Source of the DNA: Bacteroidetes bacterium UBA2664
Lineage (GTDB): Bacteria > Bacteroidota > Rhodothermia > Balneolales > Balneolaceae
DNA: 64,000 nt
Assembly: GCA_002359315.1 (NCBI GenBank)
Contig: DEMS01000032.1
Location: 3,989 to 67,988 of the forward strand
Direction of reading: 5' to 3'
Shown here: positions 18,961 to 26,662 of the stretch, in pieces
Layout of the letters: each line of letters opens with the position of its first letter
Numbering within the stretch: the stretch's first letter is position 1
The notes under the pieces: model-generated
Database searches by the model: none
Told to the model about the DNA's origin: nothing
Seen by the model: only the letters and a program-made list of their open reading frames with translations
Program-made: the position numbers and the translations under genes

Positions 18961-18978
18961 TTTGTTAAAAATAACAAA
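18961..18978 (-). promoter_or_regulatory. Probable AbiEi operator
   Basis: Perfect inverted repeat TTTGTTA-AAAA-TAACAAA, 15 bases upstream of the AbiEi start. AbiEi proteins are known to bind inverted repeats in their own promoter. The assignment is by position. Confidence 0.5.
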
Positions 18979-19276
18979 ATTTAGAAATAAAATGAATTAT
19001 TTAACCAAGTATTAATAAAGGCTTCCGATACTCCTCTCGACAACTTCAATAGTAGCATTGAATATATTATCCGAATAAAGAGATACAACCTAATTTGTAC
19101 GCCTTCGGAATAAGACTAAAGAGGGGGGCTGTATTGGAGGATATTTGGTGACTTTTATGAATGATTTACCTATACTTTTAAGATAAATTGTGTTGTTATT
19201 TCATTTACTCAATCAAATCATTTTTTTTAAAAAATATCTGTAAGCTTTGGTATAAGAGAATAAAAAATAATCAACT

Positions 19277-19855
19277 ATGACACATCTTACCCTGGTTCTT
19301 ATGTTTTTGTTCACCCCCCAGTTAGGGGAATTGTCGGAGAGTACTATTGGTCTTGGCAAACCACAAATATCTATGGCTGAATCTTCTCAACTACAAAACA
19401 AAGCTGCCAAAGATTATACAGAATATTATTTCTTGCAGGGGATTCAGATTAGTCAACGATTATGCAACATAAGTTCGGCTTGTGAACCCGGAGAGGTTAT
19501 AGAAAGTGACACCCTAAACACGGCGTTTATTGTACGGTTGACCTTCAGCAGCGAAAAACCTGATTCAGTTTTATTTGATGGACTTGAGGGAGCCAATACG
19601 AAACCAAGAGAAATGATTTCAAGTGGGTTTAACGGGCTTGCCGCTGCGTACCGGGAATGTAGCCCATCATCTGATTGTGGCCACGCCCGTAAAACCGGAA
19701 ATAAACTGGAGTTTAACCTATCCTCACCAAGTGGAAGATATTTTGGAAAGGGAACTCTCGATAACGGCAGGCTGACATTGCAGACCCAGTACATTTACAG
19801 AGGTTCTGGTGCAGAATATATTTTAGAAGGCCAAAAAATCGTGGAGTATGAATGA
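19277..19855 (+). CDS. Secreted protein, paralogue of the next gene
   Basis: A 192-residue protein with a hydrophobic N-terminus (MTHLTLVLMFLFTPQLGELS) that is probably a signal peptide. The body is beta-rich with two Cys pairs (LCNISSACEPG; CSPSSDCGHA). The stretch LFDGLEGANTKPREMIS, CSPSSDC and PSGRYFGKGTLDNGRLTLQTQYIY parallels LEGADVGKREHYLYPGC, TPDDCK and NNGRSYLANIMIRNNYVEITATYNH in the next protein. I do not recognise the family. Its stop overlaps the next start by 4 bases (ATGA), so translation is coupled. Confidence 0.7.
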   Translation: MTHLTLVLMFLFTPQLGELSESTIGLGKPQISMAESSQLQNKAAKDYTEYYFLQGIQISQRLCNISSACEPGEVIESDTLNTAFIVRLTFSSEKPDSVLFDGLEGANTKPREMISSGFNGLAAAYRECSPSSDCGHARKTGNKLEFNLSSPSGRYFGKGTLDNGRLTLQTQYIYRGSGAEYILEGQKIVEYE

Positions 19856-20376
19856 AAGTGTTACACCAAAAGAGATGGGCCGGGGTTGTTCTATTATTGA
19901 CATGTTTAGGCATGTTAGGTCTTTCCGGTTGTAAGGATCATTTTTCAGACGTCGACATAGAAGATGACGAGATAATCGGTTTGTTTGCCTTGAGAGGCCA
20001 AGAAATTGTAACAAACTATTCTGATTGGCCGATTCCTGAAAATGATGTACCCTCGGTGGACACCACGCGTATTAATTTTTTAATGCTGATTCGCTCTGTT
20101 GATGGAGAAAAAAACAGGGTGAGAATGTACGGCCTGGAGGGAGCTGATGTTGGCAAACGTGAACATTACCTTTACCCGGGTTGTAAAACCCCCGATGACT
20201 GCAAGATTATCGGCATGCTGGAAGGGGAAGATTTAGAGATCGATATCAACAACAATGGCCGTTCTTATCTCGCTAATATTATGATTCGCAATAATTATGT
20301 AGAAATTACGGCTACCTATAATCATCAACAAACAACGATTCATTATGAAGTTGATGGTGGCGTAATGATAGAATAG
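19852..20376 (+). CDS. Lipoprotein, paralogue of the previous gene
   Basis: A 174-residue lipoprotein: signal helix GVVLLLTCLGMLGLSGC with the lipidated Cys at about residue 25. The mature part carries the same LEGA-x3-RE and Cys-x6-Cys pattern as the preceding protein, so the two arose by duplication and probably act together at the cell surface. No enzyme motif is visible. It is the last gene before the tRNA-derived repeat and the integrated element. Confidence 0.7.
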   Translation: MKVLHQKRWAGVVLLLTCLGMLGLSGCKDHFSDVDIEDDEIIGLFALRGQEIVTNYSDWPIPENDVPSVDTTRINFLMLIRSVDGEKNRVRMYGLEGADVGKREHYLYPGCKTPDDCKIIGMLEGEDLEIDINNNGRSYLANIMIRNNYVEITATYNHQQTTIHYEVDGGVMIE

Positions 20377-20474
20377 AACCCTGTTATTGGTTTACTTCAT
20401 ATGGACGCATATCTGAAATCAAAAACTCCAATCGAGATGTTTGCATCTGCTTGTTTGTGATCGAGTTTGAAGGA

Positions 20475-20594
20475 GTGGGCGCGACAGGCTTGAACCCCGA
20501 AGCACTGCTTCGGAAAAACAACGTCTGGAGTTAATAGAAAGGTAGAGAATAATCGATAGGTCAGTTCTTTTTAGAATATAGGACTTAAAATAAG
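20475..20594. repeat. Fifth tRNA-3'-end-derived repeat unit
   Basis: The same unit as at 14870 and 14989: GTGGGCGCGACAGGCTTGAAC, hairpin CCGAAGC-ACT-GCTTCGG, then a tail with CGATAGGTCAGTTCTTTTTAGAATATAGGACTT, where the 14989 unit reads CGATAGGTCAGTTCTTAATAGAATATAGGTCTT. It abuts the first tRNA-Met copy. This shows that the tail is the natural downstream flank of the tRNA 3' end and that the repeats are duplications of the tRNA end plus its flank. Confidence 0.75.
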
Positions 20595-20595
20595 G

Positions 20596-20669
20596 TGGGC
20601 CCGGCAGGACTTGAACCTGCGACCAATCGATTATGAGTCGACTGCTCTAACCAACTGAGCTACTGGTCC
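20596..20669 (-). tRNA. tRNA-Met(CAT)-like left attachment copy, mismatched acceptor
   Basis: 74 bases with all tRNA arms; the anticodon loop CTCATAA gives anticodon CAT. The 3' two-thirds is identical to the copy at 62383. The 5' acceptor strand reads GGACCAG against a 3' strand CGGGCCC, leaving A3-C70 and A6-G67 mismatches. It is best read as attL: the 3' part from the chromosome and the 5' part from the element. It may not be a functional tRNA. CCA is not encoded. Confidence 0.8.
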
Positions 20670-20722
20670 AGTTACATTGTAAACTGCGATTTCCAACCTT
20701 ATAAGCCAAAACTGAATCAAAA

Positions 20723-20772
20723 TTGTACATAGTATTGTACATAGCTCTACTTTCTTTACCGATTGTACATAG
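20723..20772. promoter_or_regulatory. Candidate integrase arm sites, left end
   Basis: Three direct copies of TTGTACATAG at 20723, 20735 and 20763; the first two are spaced 12 bases apart. The same motif recurs at 62231 and (one base changed) at 62243 beside the integrase. Paired direct repeats close to both attachment sites are what arm-type integrase or excisionase sites look like. Confidence 0.6.
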
Positions 20773-20836
20773 TACATTGGCATTAGAATGAGGTTTTATG
20801 TTTTTAACTGTGTACAATTCTGTTCCTTTTCGTTCG

Positions 20837-20851
20837 CTTACATTGTGTAAG
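20837..20851. promoter_or_regulatory. Repressor-operator-like palindrome
   Basis: CTTACA-TTG-TGTAAG, identical in its core to the palindrome in the repressor/Cro divergent promoter (21344-21362). It lies 29 bases beyond the repressor stop. Similar sites occur at 62305 and 63119. Confidence 0.6.
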
Positions 20852-20879
20852 TAAATATAGAAATAAAAAGCACCTTGGT

Positions 20880-21299
20880 TCAATCTAATTTTGAGTGTTT
20901 TTTGAGAAGCCGTAAAAGTGCCTCCGCAACTTTTATTTCAAGTTCCCTCGCTTCTGAAATTTCTTTCCGACTTTCACTAAAATCAAAATTCAGGAGAAGC
21001 GTTAAGGCGTTTTCCATTTTTTCTTTTTCAGAAATGGTCAAATCTGAACTTGGCGATATGCTTCCATACATTTCTCCCTTTCCGGTAAGAAGCCAAGTCC
21101 CATCACATCCAGACCCAAGTACAATTTGCGCCAGTACTTCTGATCCCGGTTTTTTAATTCTTCCATATTTCAAATCAGTAATTAACGAATAATTGTTAAT
21201 TCCACATTTCATAAGAAATTCTTTAGCCGAACCATATCTATTACTAATTAAAATAATTCTTTCGGCAATACTGTTTTTTTCGATTGTGCTTGATTGCAT
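20880..21299 (-). CDS. CI-like repressor of element 1 (DNA-binding domain type)
   Basis: A 139-residue protein homologous to that at 62673. Residues 9-75 (IAERIILISNRYGSAKEFLMKCGINNYSLITDLKYGRIKKPGSEVLAQIVLGSGCDGTWLLTGKG) form a CI-type helix-turn-helix domain ending in the typical WLLTGKG. There is no S24 protease domain; the C-terminal 60 residues are helical and probably mediate multimerisation. Thus SOS-driven self-cleavage is not expected. It is divergent from the Cro-like gene at 21376 with a palindromic operator between them, the standard lysogeny-switch layout. Confidence 0.8.
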   Translation of the reverse strand: MQSSTIEKNSIAERIILISNRYGSAKEFLMKCGINNYSLITDLKYGRIKKPGSEVLAQIVLGSGCDGTWLLTGKGEMYGSISPSSDLTISEKEKMENALTLLLNFDFSESRKEISEARELEIKVAEALLRLLKKHSKLD

Positions 21300-21343
21300 T
21301 TAATCTGTAATTTCGTCTATTCGTTAATTAACTATAATTCATC

Positions 21344-21362
21344 TACTTACATTGTGTAAGTA
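21344..21362. promoter_or_regulatory. Operator in divergent repressor/Cro promoter
   Basis: TACTTACA-TTG-TGTAAGTA, a perfect 8+3+8 inverted repeat located 14 bases before the Cro-like start, with a TATAAT at 21333-21338. The tandem element has TACTTAC-AAAA-GTAAGTA in the same position. Confidence 0.7.
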
Positions 21363-21375
21363 ACTAAATATAATT

Positions 21376-21654
21376 ATGTCTAACCAAATACCTAATACAC
21401 ATTCACAATTAAAATTTGCGTTGGGTATCAGTCAAAGAAGTTTAAAAGGTTTTGCTAACACTCTTACCAAGCCAGATGGTTCCATTGGAATTTCACATGC
21501 CGCTTTAATTCGGGTAGCGCAAGACACTGATAAAACCCCTTGGATACGTGAAGTAATTAATAGAACCATTAATCAAAGCAAAAGGAAGCACCCAAGCATT
21601 TGGGAAGAATTTTTGAAAGGAAATGACTCAGACAAAACAAAAACAAATAATTAA
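21376..21654 (+). CDS. Cro-like / phage regulatory protein
   Basis: A 92-residue protein with a helix-turn-helix-like region (LKFALGISQRSLKGFANTLTKPDGSIGISHAALIRVAQDTDKTPWI). It is clearly homologous to the protein at 63155 and resembles BcepMu gp16-type phage regulators. Its start abuts the operator. It overlaps the next gene by 32 bases. It probably controls the early operon and antagonises the repressor (inference from position). Confidence 0.7.
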   Translation: MSNQIPNTHSQLKFALGISQRSLKGFANTLTKPDGSIGISHAALIRVAQDTDKTPWIREVINRTINQSKRKHPSIWEEFLKGNDSDKTKTNN

Positions 21655-21883
21655 TGCAATTGATGGCTTGTCTAATCAATTGGAGCTTATACGCTCACTG
21701 GTAAACGATACCCTCCTCCAAAACAAAGAATGGTTGAATTCAAAAGAATTTGCGCTTTTAGCTAATGTCAAACCCAAATCAGTTTCAAATAATGTTGGAA
21801 AGGGTAAGTACAAAAAAACAATGAGAGATACCCACGGCAAGCATCTGATACATATTTCGGAGCTAAAGAGGCACCCATTATGA
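21623..21883 (+). CDS. Small HTH / excisionase-like protein
   Basis: An 86-residue protein. A short N-terminal helix (IDGLSNQLELIRSLVND) is followed by WLNSKEFALLANVKPKSVSNNVGKGKYKKTMRDTHGKHLIHISELKRH, which has the layout of an excisionase-like winged HTH: helix-turn-helix, then a beta wing with KHLIHISEL. It is homologous to the gene at 63402. In an early operon of an integrating element it is a candidate recombination directionality factor. Confidence 0.6.
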   Translation: MTQTKQKQIINAIDGLSNQLELIRSLVNDTLLQNKEWLNSKEFALLANVKPKSVSNNVGKGKYKKTMRDTHGKHLIHISELKRHPL

Positions 21884-22068
21884 GTATGAAACCACTTACA
21901 AAAGATCTCAGAACTACCATTTGGGGACTTGCTGCATTCATAGAAAGCGAAGTAAATCTTAAAGACTTTTCCTTATTGATAAGGGATGCAAAGAACTCAG
22001 ATATCAAACAAGTCGCAGTTATTCTGATTGAGGCTAAACAAAAACTTAACCGAGTGATCTTGCAATAG
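21880..22068 (+). CDS. Small early protein, unknown function
   Basis: A 62-residue, mostly helical protein overlapping the previous stop by 4 bases. It is homologous to the protein at 63644 (ILGLAALIVSSQELKSFSEIYLREENSDLRQVIKILSDAQQKLNRVILQ against TIWGLAAFIESEVNLKDFSLLIRDAKNSDIKQVAVILIEAKQKLNRVILQ), so it is a real gene. No family recognised. Confidence 0.65.
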   Translation: MSMKPLTKDLRTTIWGLAAFIESEVNLKDFSLLIRDAKNSDIKQVAVILIEAKQKLNRVILQ

Positions 22069-22079
22069 ATCAAACCTGA

Positions 22080-22844
22080 TTGACATTCTACGAAGCGATA
22101 CCTCATGTGAGAGAAGCATCCAGAAATGATATTATCGAAATCATTTCTGAACGCATTCCTTTAAAAAAATCTGGGAGTTACTATAAAGCATGTTGTCCAT
22201 TTCACTCTGAAAAGACAGCTTCATTTTATGTACATGAAGTAAAAGGAACCTATAAATGCTACGGCTGTGAAGCATGGGGTGATGCGATTAGTTTTGTTGA
22301 GTTTTATGATGGGCTAACCTTCAATGAAGTCATTTATTTATTGGCCGACCGGTATCACCTAACCATTTCAAAAAAAAGTAGGAAGAAATCCCAACAGGCT
22401 ATAAAAAAAGAAGACGATATACTTCCAGGGTACTCCTCGGTAAAGTCTGAAATCCTCAAAACGAAGAAAGTTTATGTAGCATTTAAACAAGGCGACGCGC
22501 CATTCACACCTATTGTTTTCATAGATGGCAAGCTAAGCCTTGATGCAGCAAAACTTTTAAAAAAAAGAGCACAGAAAATCGTTTTTGTCGCTCAGGACAC
22601 TTCTTGGGAGATACTTAAGCCTTCCTTTGAAGCCGCTTTAAAAGCGGAACTGGAGGTATTCGCTATTCCAGATTATTCCAACGAATTCCAGGAAATAGAC
22701 TGGGTGGACTATTGCTCCGCTCAGACTACCCAAAAAATTACAACCAAAGATGTGATACAGCTTATTGCAGGAATTCCTGACAACATCACCCGGTCTGTGT
22801 ACATCACTTATGCAACAGATAATTTCAAAGAACCCATCACATAA
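22080..22844 (+). CDS. DnaG-like primase zinc-finger protein (CHC2)
   Basis: A 254-residue protein read from a TTG start. The N-terminus holds a CHC2 zinc finger: KACCPFHSEKTASFYVHEVKGTYKCYGCEAWGDAISFVE. The rest (VYVAFKQGDAPFTPIVFIDGKLSLDAAKLLKKRAQKIVFVAQDTSWEIL) may be a degenerate Toprim-like part without clear catalytic acids. It overlaps the next gene by 1 base (TAATG). Together they probably form the replication initiation module. The start is uncertain; the same TTG is conserved in the second element at 63865. Confidence 0.8.
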   Translation: MTFYEAIPHVREASRNDIIEIISERIPLKKSGSYYKACCPFHSEKTASFYVHEVKGTYKCYGCEAWGDAISFVEFYDGLTFNEVIYLLADRYHLTISKKSRKKSQQAIKKEDDILPGYSSVKSEILKTKKVYVAFKQGDAPFTPIVFIDGKLSLDAAKLLKKRAQKIVFVAQDTSWEILKPSFEAALKAELEVFAIPDYSNEFQEIDWVDYCSAQTTQKITTKDVIQLIAGIPDNITRSVYITYATDNFKEPIT

Positions 22845-25159
22845 TGACAAACCCAATGTTCAACGCCGATTTTTGGCGTTGGTATCTGCGTAAAGAGTTT
22901 AAAGAATTTGCCCATTTAGCTGATACAACTATCCTTATTGAAAGAATTCGGAATGTTTTTTCCGAAAACAACCCCGATTCCTTACTCACCTTAAACCTCG
23001 ACACAGAAATTTGCACTGATTCCGAGGGCAATGAATTCAATATGGTTGAATTTATTGCAATAAAAGAGGACACCGAACGGCAGTACGCTGAAATGAACCT
23101 GGCCGTTGACTATGAGCGCTGGTTGGCCCAAAAATTTCAAGAAAACGCGGCCAAAGAATACGAACGGGACTTCGACAACTACCAATGGATACGTAAACGG
23201 GGTGGCGAAAAAGTGCCCGTAACCGATTTCGACCTGATCCTTGAATCCATCATCGAAAAATGGAATCCGGAAAAGAAAGAATGGGAACGCACCTATGTTG
23301 GCCAGCTTCGCTACCTCCGTGGTGGCATTCCCATGTACAAGCCCTTCAATTTTGAACCTGGCCAAACCCATAGCGTAGAAGAATTTTCCAAAAGCGTATG
23401 GAATAAAGACGTGCTCCAGGTAAAAAACATGAAAAATGAAGACATGCGAAGCTTTTGGCTGCATGTGAACATCGAATTTAAACCCCGTATAGTCCGGGAA
23501 TTTGACCACTTTGGGATCATTTCTTTTGAAAAAACCCGGTATTTACTGGCTGGTAACGTGCTGGTAAGTTTCCCAAAGAAAGCATCTGGTCACATTAAAC
23601 TGATCGCCCAACGTGACGGGGCTTTTCCTATTGGCGACAACAAGTTTTTAAAGCCCCCGGAGGACGCTATTCATCTTCCGCACTACGAATTAGGGCTTGC
23701 TAATTCGGACGGCTATTTCAAAAATGCGGAGGAAAGTCTGTACAACGACCAGGAATTTTATAAAAAACTGGTGCATGTTGAACACCATTTCTGCGGTATG
23801 GTCGGTGGCAACTCGGAATTCAGGAACTGGGGAAAGATTATCATCGCCTACGTGTTCTCTTTTGTGTTTTTCGACGAAATCTACGCCCTCCACAAACACA
23901 TCATCTTCCTCTACTTGTATGGAGAGGGAAACGTGGGTAAAGGAGAAATGGCCAAGCTTATTCAGGATTTTTTTGGAATAAATCACCTCGATAGTTTGAA
24001 CACACCACCGGCCCGATCGGTGGACGAGGCGCTGGAGCAAAAATCCCATATCCCCCAATGGATAGATGAGCACGTTCCTCAAGTTCCTGGGAAAAAGGCC
24101 AAGATTGAAGACCAGATCTGGAACTCCTGGTTTGAACTCAAGCCACGTCCTACCAACATCAAAAAAGGCAACAAATGGGGCAAGGAGCATAAAGTAGTGC
24201 GAACCATGCCGCTTTTTTGTAGCAACTTTTTGCCGGCCACCGATCACCTGCTTAGCCGCTCACTAATCATTCATTACAGCAAAAAGACGCGCGGCCCAGA
24301 AGATCATGTAAAAGAGCTGCTCAACGAGAGGGTTACCCTTCAGCGGCTTATGCTTTCTTTTCTAAAAAACTACCACCTGATTAATCGAAAGGACTTTATC
24401 AAGGACATGGAACGCATCCGGCTTAAGCTCAAAGATGCTGTCAAAACCGAACTGGGTGATAAAATGAAAGATGTGGTGCTTCAAGACCGGCAAATTAACC
24501 AGTTTGCCTCGTTGGTTACGGTTTCTTACTGGCTCAATCCTGATTACCGAAACCTGATATCGGGTTCACTGGACGAGCTGGAAGAGATCAAAGACAAAGC
24601 CATGTACGATGATTATTACCGCAATTTCACCAAGGAGCGTAATGAGGAACGGCTTCTCTCGGTTACCGGGGAAGATCTTTTCCTATTTGCTCGCGATGAA
24701 GTCGTTAAAACAGCCATCCGGTACTCTTCCCAAGATCCACTTACCGAATTTATTGAAACCATCGGTACACTTATCCAATCGTTGAAGGTTACCGTACATC
24801 ATTTTAACTGGACCAAGGACGGTACACTCAAAATTTGGGCTAAGGCGATCTGGGACATCTATGAATACGAAAAAAGAGGCACCGATGGCATGGTACGCCG
24901 TGATATCGTGGACGAGAAGCTTCGGGATTTAAGCGATTTGACTCCGGAAGGCGAACTTAAGGTGGTTAACTGGACGATTGTTGATAGTTACAGCAACCTA
25001 AAGACCGATACCATTCGTCAGCGGGGCTATTACATCCCAAATGCGGTAGAAAACGAGCTGTTTCGCAACGCCTTTAACTGGGACAAATTTAAGCCCACCG
25101 GAAGCCAGCCCTGGACAGAAAACACCGAACTGTTTAATGAAGAAATAGCTTCGGCGTGA
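22844..25159 (+). CDS. Primase-helicase, DUF5906/P4-D5 type
   Basis: A 771-residue protein. The C-terminal half has a superfamily 3-like ATPase: LYLYGEGNVGKGEMAKLIQDFFG (Walker A GEGNVGKG, about residues 359-366), then IPQWIDEHVP (Walker B-like) and RTMPLFCSNFLPATDHLLSRSLIIHYS (sensor and Arg finger). This is the DUF5906 / phage P4 primase C-terminal layout. The N-terminal 330 residues are less clear and may carry a primase or DNA-binding part. It should unwind DNA at the element's origin, probably the TGAAACA array just downstream. Confidence 0.8.
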   Translation: MTNPMFNADFWRWYLRKEFKEFAHLADTTILIERIRNVFSENNPDSLLTLNLDTEICTDSEGNEFNMVEFIAIKEDTERQYAEMNLAVDYERWLAQKFQENAAKEYERDFDNYQWIRKRGGEKVPVTDFDLILESIIEKWNPEKKEWERTYVGQLRYLRGGIPMYKPFNFEPGQTHSVEEFSKSVWNKDVLQVKNMKNEDMRSFWLHVNIEFKPRIVREFDHFGIISFEKTRYLLAGNVLVSFPKKASGHIKLIAQRDGAFPIGDNKFLKPPEDAIHLPHYELGLANSDGYFKNAEESLYNDQEFYKKLVHVEHHFCGMVGGNSEFRNWGKIIIAYVFSFVFFDEIYALHKHIIFLYLYGEGNVGKGEMAKLIQDFFGINHLDSLNTPPARSVDEALEQKSHIPQWIDEHVPQVPGKKAKIEDQIWNSWFELKPRPTNIKKGNKWGKEHKVVRTMPLFCSNFLPATDHLLSRSLIIHYSKKTRGPEDHVKELLNERVTLQRLMLSFLKNYHLINRKDFIKDMERIRLKLKDAVKTELGDKMKDVVLQDRQINQFASLVTVSYWLNPDYRNLISGSLDELEEIKDKAMYDDYYRNFTKERNEERLLSVTGEDLFLFARDEVVKTAIRYSSQDPLTEFIETIGTLIQSLKVTVHHFNWTKDGTLKIWAKAIWDIYEYEKRGTDGMVRRDIVDEKLRDLSDLTPEGELKVVNWTIVDSYSNLKTDTIRQRGYYIPNAVENELFRNAFNWDKFKPTGSQPWTENTELFNEEIASA

Positions 25160-25209
25160 GCTATTTTTTTATCTAAAGAATAGAAAAGCCCGAAAAAGAA
25201 GAAAATCTA

Positions 25210-25492
25210 TGTTTCAATGTTTCAAAATACTAAAAACACACTTAATGATACTTTTAATACACTTTTTTATGAAACTTCTGCTGAAACATTTATGAAACAC
25301 TATGAAACATTGGCTCTTTTTTCTGAAACAGGAATGTTTCATCTGTGTTTCACGGGCAATTCTTCTAAATCATTGAAATTATTTATCCAAAAAATGAACG
25401 CAATCCATCGTGAAACAGACATGTTTCAAGAAATGTTTCATAAAATTCGGCCTTTATATATACGTGAGGGCTATTTTCAGAGTTTTGAAACA
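25210..25492. repeat. Array of twelve TGAAACA / TGTTTCA motifs, candidate origin
   Basis: The heptamer occurs on one or the other strand at 25210, 25218, 25282, 25293, 25303, 25324, 25335, 25346, 25411, 25422, 25434 and 25486. Two form exact palindromic pairs with a 4-base spacer: 25324-25341 and 25411-25428. The region is AT-rich and directly follows the primase-helicase gene. It looks like iterons of a replication origin or a multi-site operator. Confidence 0.65.
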
Positions 25493-25549
25493 TTTTTTTG
25501 GAATAAAATGAGTTTTACCGGAAAATCTGTAACCAACCATCACTATTGA
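25217..25549 (+). CDS. Doubtful ORF within the TGAAACA array
   Basis: An open frame of 110 codons whose composition (many Met-Phe and Glu-Thr steps) is dictated by the repeated TGTTTCA and TGAAACA motifs. There is no recognisable domain, and no copy elsewhere in the window. I list it because it fills the gap, but I think the DNA repeats are the function and the ORF incidental. Confidence 0.25.
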   Translation: MFQNTKNTLNDTFNTLFYETSAETFMKHYETLALFSETGMFHLCFTGNSSKSLKLFIQKMNAIHRETDMFQEMFHKIRPLYIREGYFQSFETFFWNKMSFTGKSVTNHHY

Positions 25550-25558
25550 GGAGACCTA

Positions 25559-25798
25559 ATGTTTTCAAAAAAAACCATGCAAGAAGTTATCGACCAGCAA
25601 GTAATGACCATCAAAGAAGCCCAGGTATATGTAGAGGAAAAAACGGGGATGAAAAGCAGTCTTTTTTATGATTGCGTACGACCGGAACTGACGCCACGAC
25701 CAATGGCCATGAACAAACGCACTAATAAACCGGCCCATTTTGTTGTAACAAAAGAGCAAGTTGACCGGATTATCTACCAAATGAAGAAGAATTACTAA
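25559..25798 (+). CDS. Small putative DNA-binding protein
   Basis: A 79-residue protein. TIKEAQVYVEEKTGMKSSLFYDCVRPELTPRPMAMNKRTNKPAHFVVTKEQVDRIIYQMK looks like a MerR/excisionase-type winged helix: helix, turn, recognition helix, then a wing with a basic PMAMNKRTNKPAHFV part. There is a GGAG Shine-Dalgarno (25548-25551). It might bind the adjacent TGAAACA array (inference). The 129-base gap after it holds a terminator and a hairpin. Confidence 0.55.
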   Translation: MFSKKTMQEVIDQQVMTIKEAQVYVEEKTGMKSSLFYDCVRPELTPRPMAMNKRTNKPAHFVVTKEQVDRIIYQMKKNY

Positions 25799-25882
25799 AA
25801 AAAGTGAATTCCATTTAACTCAATTAATTCCGGCAAATTTTACGATTTATTTAAAAATATTTAGGTATTTCGGGTTACTCAT

Positions 25883-25915
25883 ACCGCTCTAACGGTCGTT
25901 TAAAGCGGTTTTTTT
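25883..25915 (+). terminator. Rho-independent terminator ending the early operon
   Basis: ACCGCT (25883-25888) pairs with AGCGGT (25904-25909) around a 15-base loop, followed by seven T. It separates the replication genes from the late or structural block. Confidence 0.65.
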
Positions 25916-25925
25916 ATTTCCTAAA

Positions 25926-25951
25926 CTGTGTTCGAACCAAACAGAACACAG
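25926..25951 (+). promoter_or_regulatory. Hairpin touching the start codon of the 25952 gene
   Basis: CTGTGTTC (25926-25933) and GAACACAG (25944-25951) form a perfect 8-bp stem with a 10-base loop, ending at the base before the ATG at 25952. It may act as an operator or as an mRNA structure that limits initiation. Confidence 0.5.
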
Positions 25952-26662
25952 ATGGCAGAATCAATAGATCCAGTTACCGAGTCTTCTACTGAGCCCGATA
26001 AAGGTGGAGCTACCAAAGCTACACGTGGGCGTCCACCTGCTGAATTTTATTTGCAGGAATATGGGCAAAGTTACCGACCACAAGTTGATGACAACTATTA
26101 TCAGCATCGTTGTCTAATGCTCGAAAGAGAACTGAGTGATGTGCAAAATAAGAACCATCAGTTAAGTGATGAGCTTTTTAAAACAAGGAAAGAGCTATCC
26201 GAGGATAGAACTGAATTGTTGATTAAACATCAGAATGAAGTAGCTCAACTCAAAGAAGATTTCAGAGAGAGATTAGATTCCCACAAAGAAGTTCAGCACA
26301 AAAGAGAGCGGGATCTTGTAAAAGAGATTGACAGCTTAGAGAAGGAACTCTATAAAAAAGAGATAGAGTATAAAAATGGAGAGTTATCGTTAAAAGGAGT
26401 AGTTAAAGATTTTGCTGATGCTTTAGTTCCCATGATCGTTGGGAATAATAGACCAGACCTCTCTGGGCTTATTCAAAAACAAATACCAGAGACGGCCCCA
26501 CAAAATCCAAATGCCTCACAAATAACTCAGGAAAAAACAGTTCAGAGTAATACTACTTTTGAACATCATCCTGAATCCACACTTAGAAAAGAGCCTGATG
26601 AGGAACTAAGCACTTTACTCGAAAAGGAATTAAACAAACAGTCAGTTGAGGAGGAAGTGTGA
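25952..26662 (+). CDS. Coiled-coil protein, unknown
   Basis: I start it at the ATG at 25952 (236 residues); a GTG 24 bases earlier lies inside a hairpin. The N-terminus is acidic and disordered, followed by RGRPPAEFYLQEYGQSYRPQ. A long charged coiled coil spans about 50-145, then a short hydrophobic segment (VVKDFADALVPMIVG) and a Gln/Thr-rich acidic tail. No family is recognised. It could be a scaffolding or DNA-organising protein at the front of the late operon. The RGRPP motif is AT-hook-like. Confidence 0.65.
   Translation: MAESIDPVTESSTEPDKGGATKATRGRPPAEFYLQEYGQSYRPQVDDNYYQHRCLMLERELSDVQNKNHQLSDELFKTRKELSEDRTELLIKHQNEVAQLKEDFRERLDSHKEVQHKRERDLVKEIDSLEKELYKKEIEYKNGELSLKGVVKDFADALVPMIVGNNRPDLSGLIQKQIPETAPQNPNASQITQEKTVQSNTTFEHHPESTLRKEPDEELSTLLEKELNKQSVEEEV

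Noticed and set aside
25210..25492. CRISPR-like array
   Set aside because: The repeated unit is only 7 bases, occurs on both strands, spacing is irregular and there are no cas genes.
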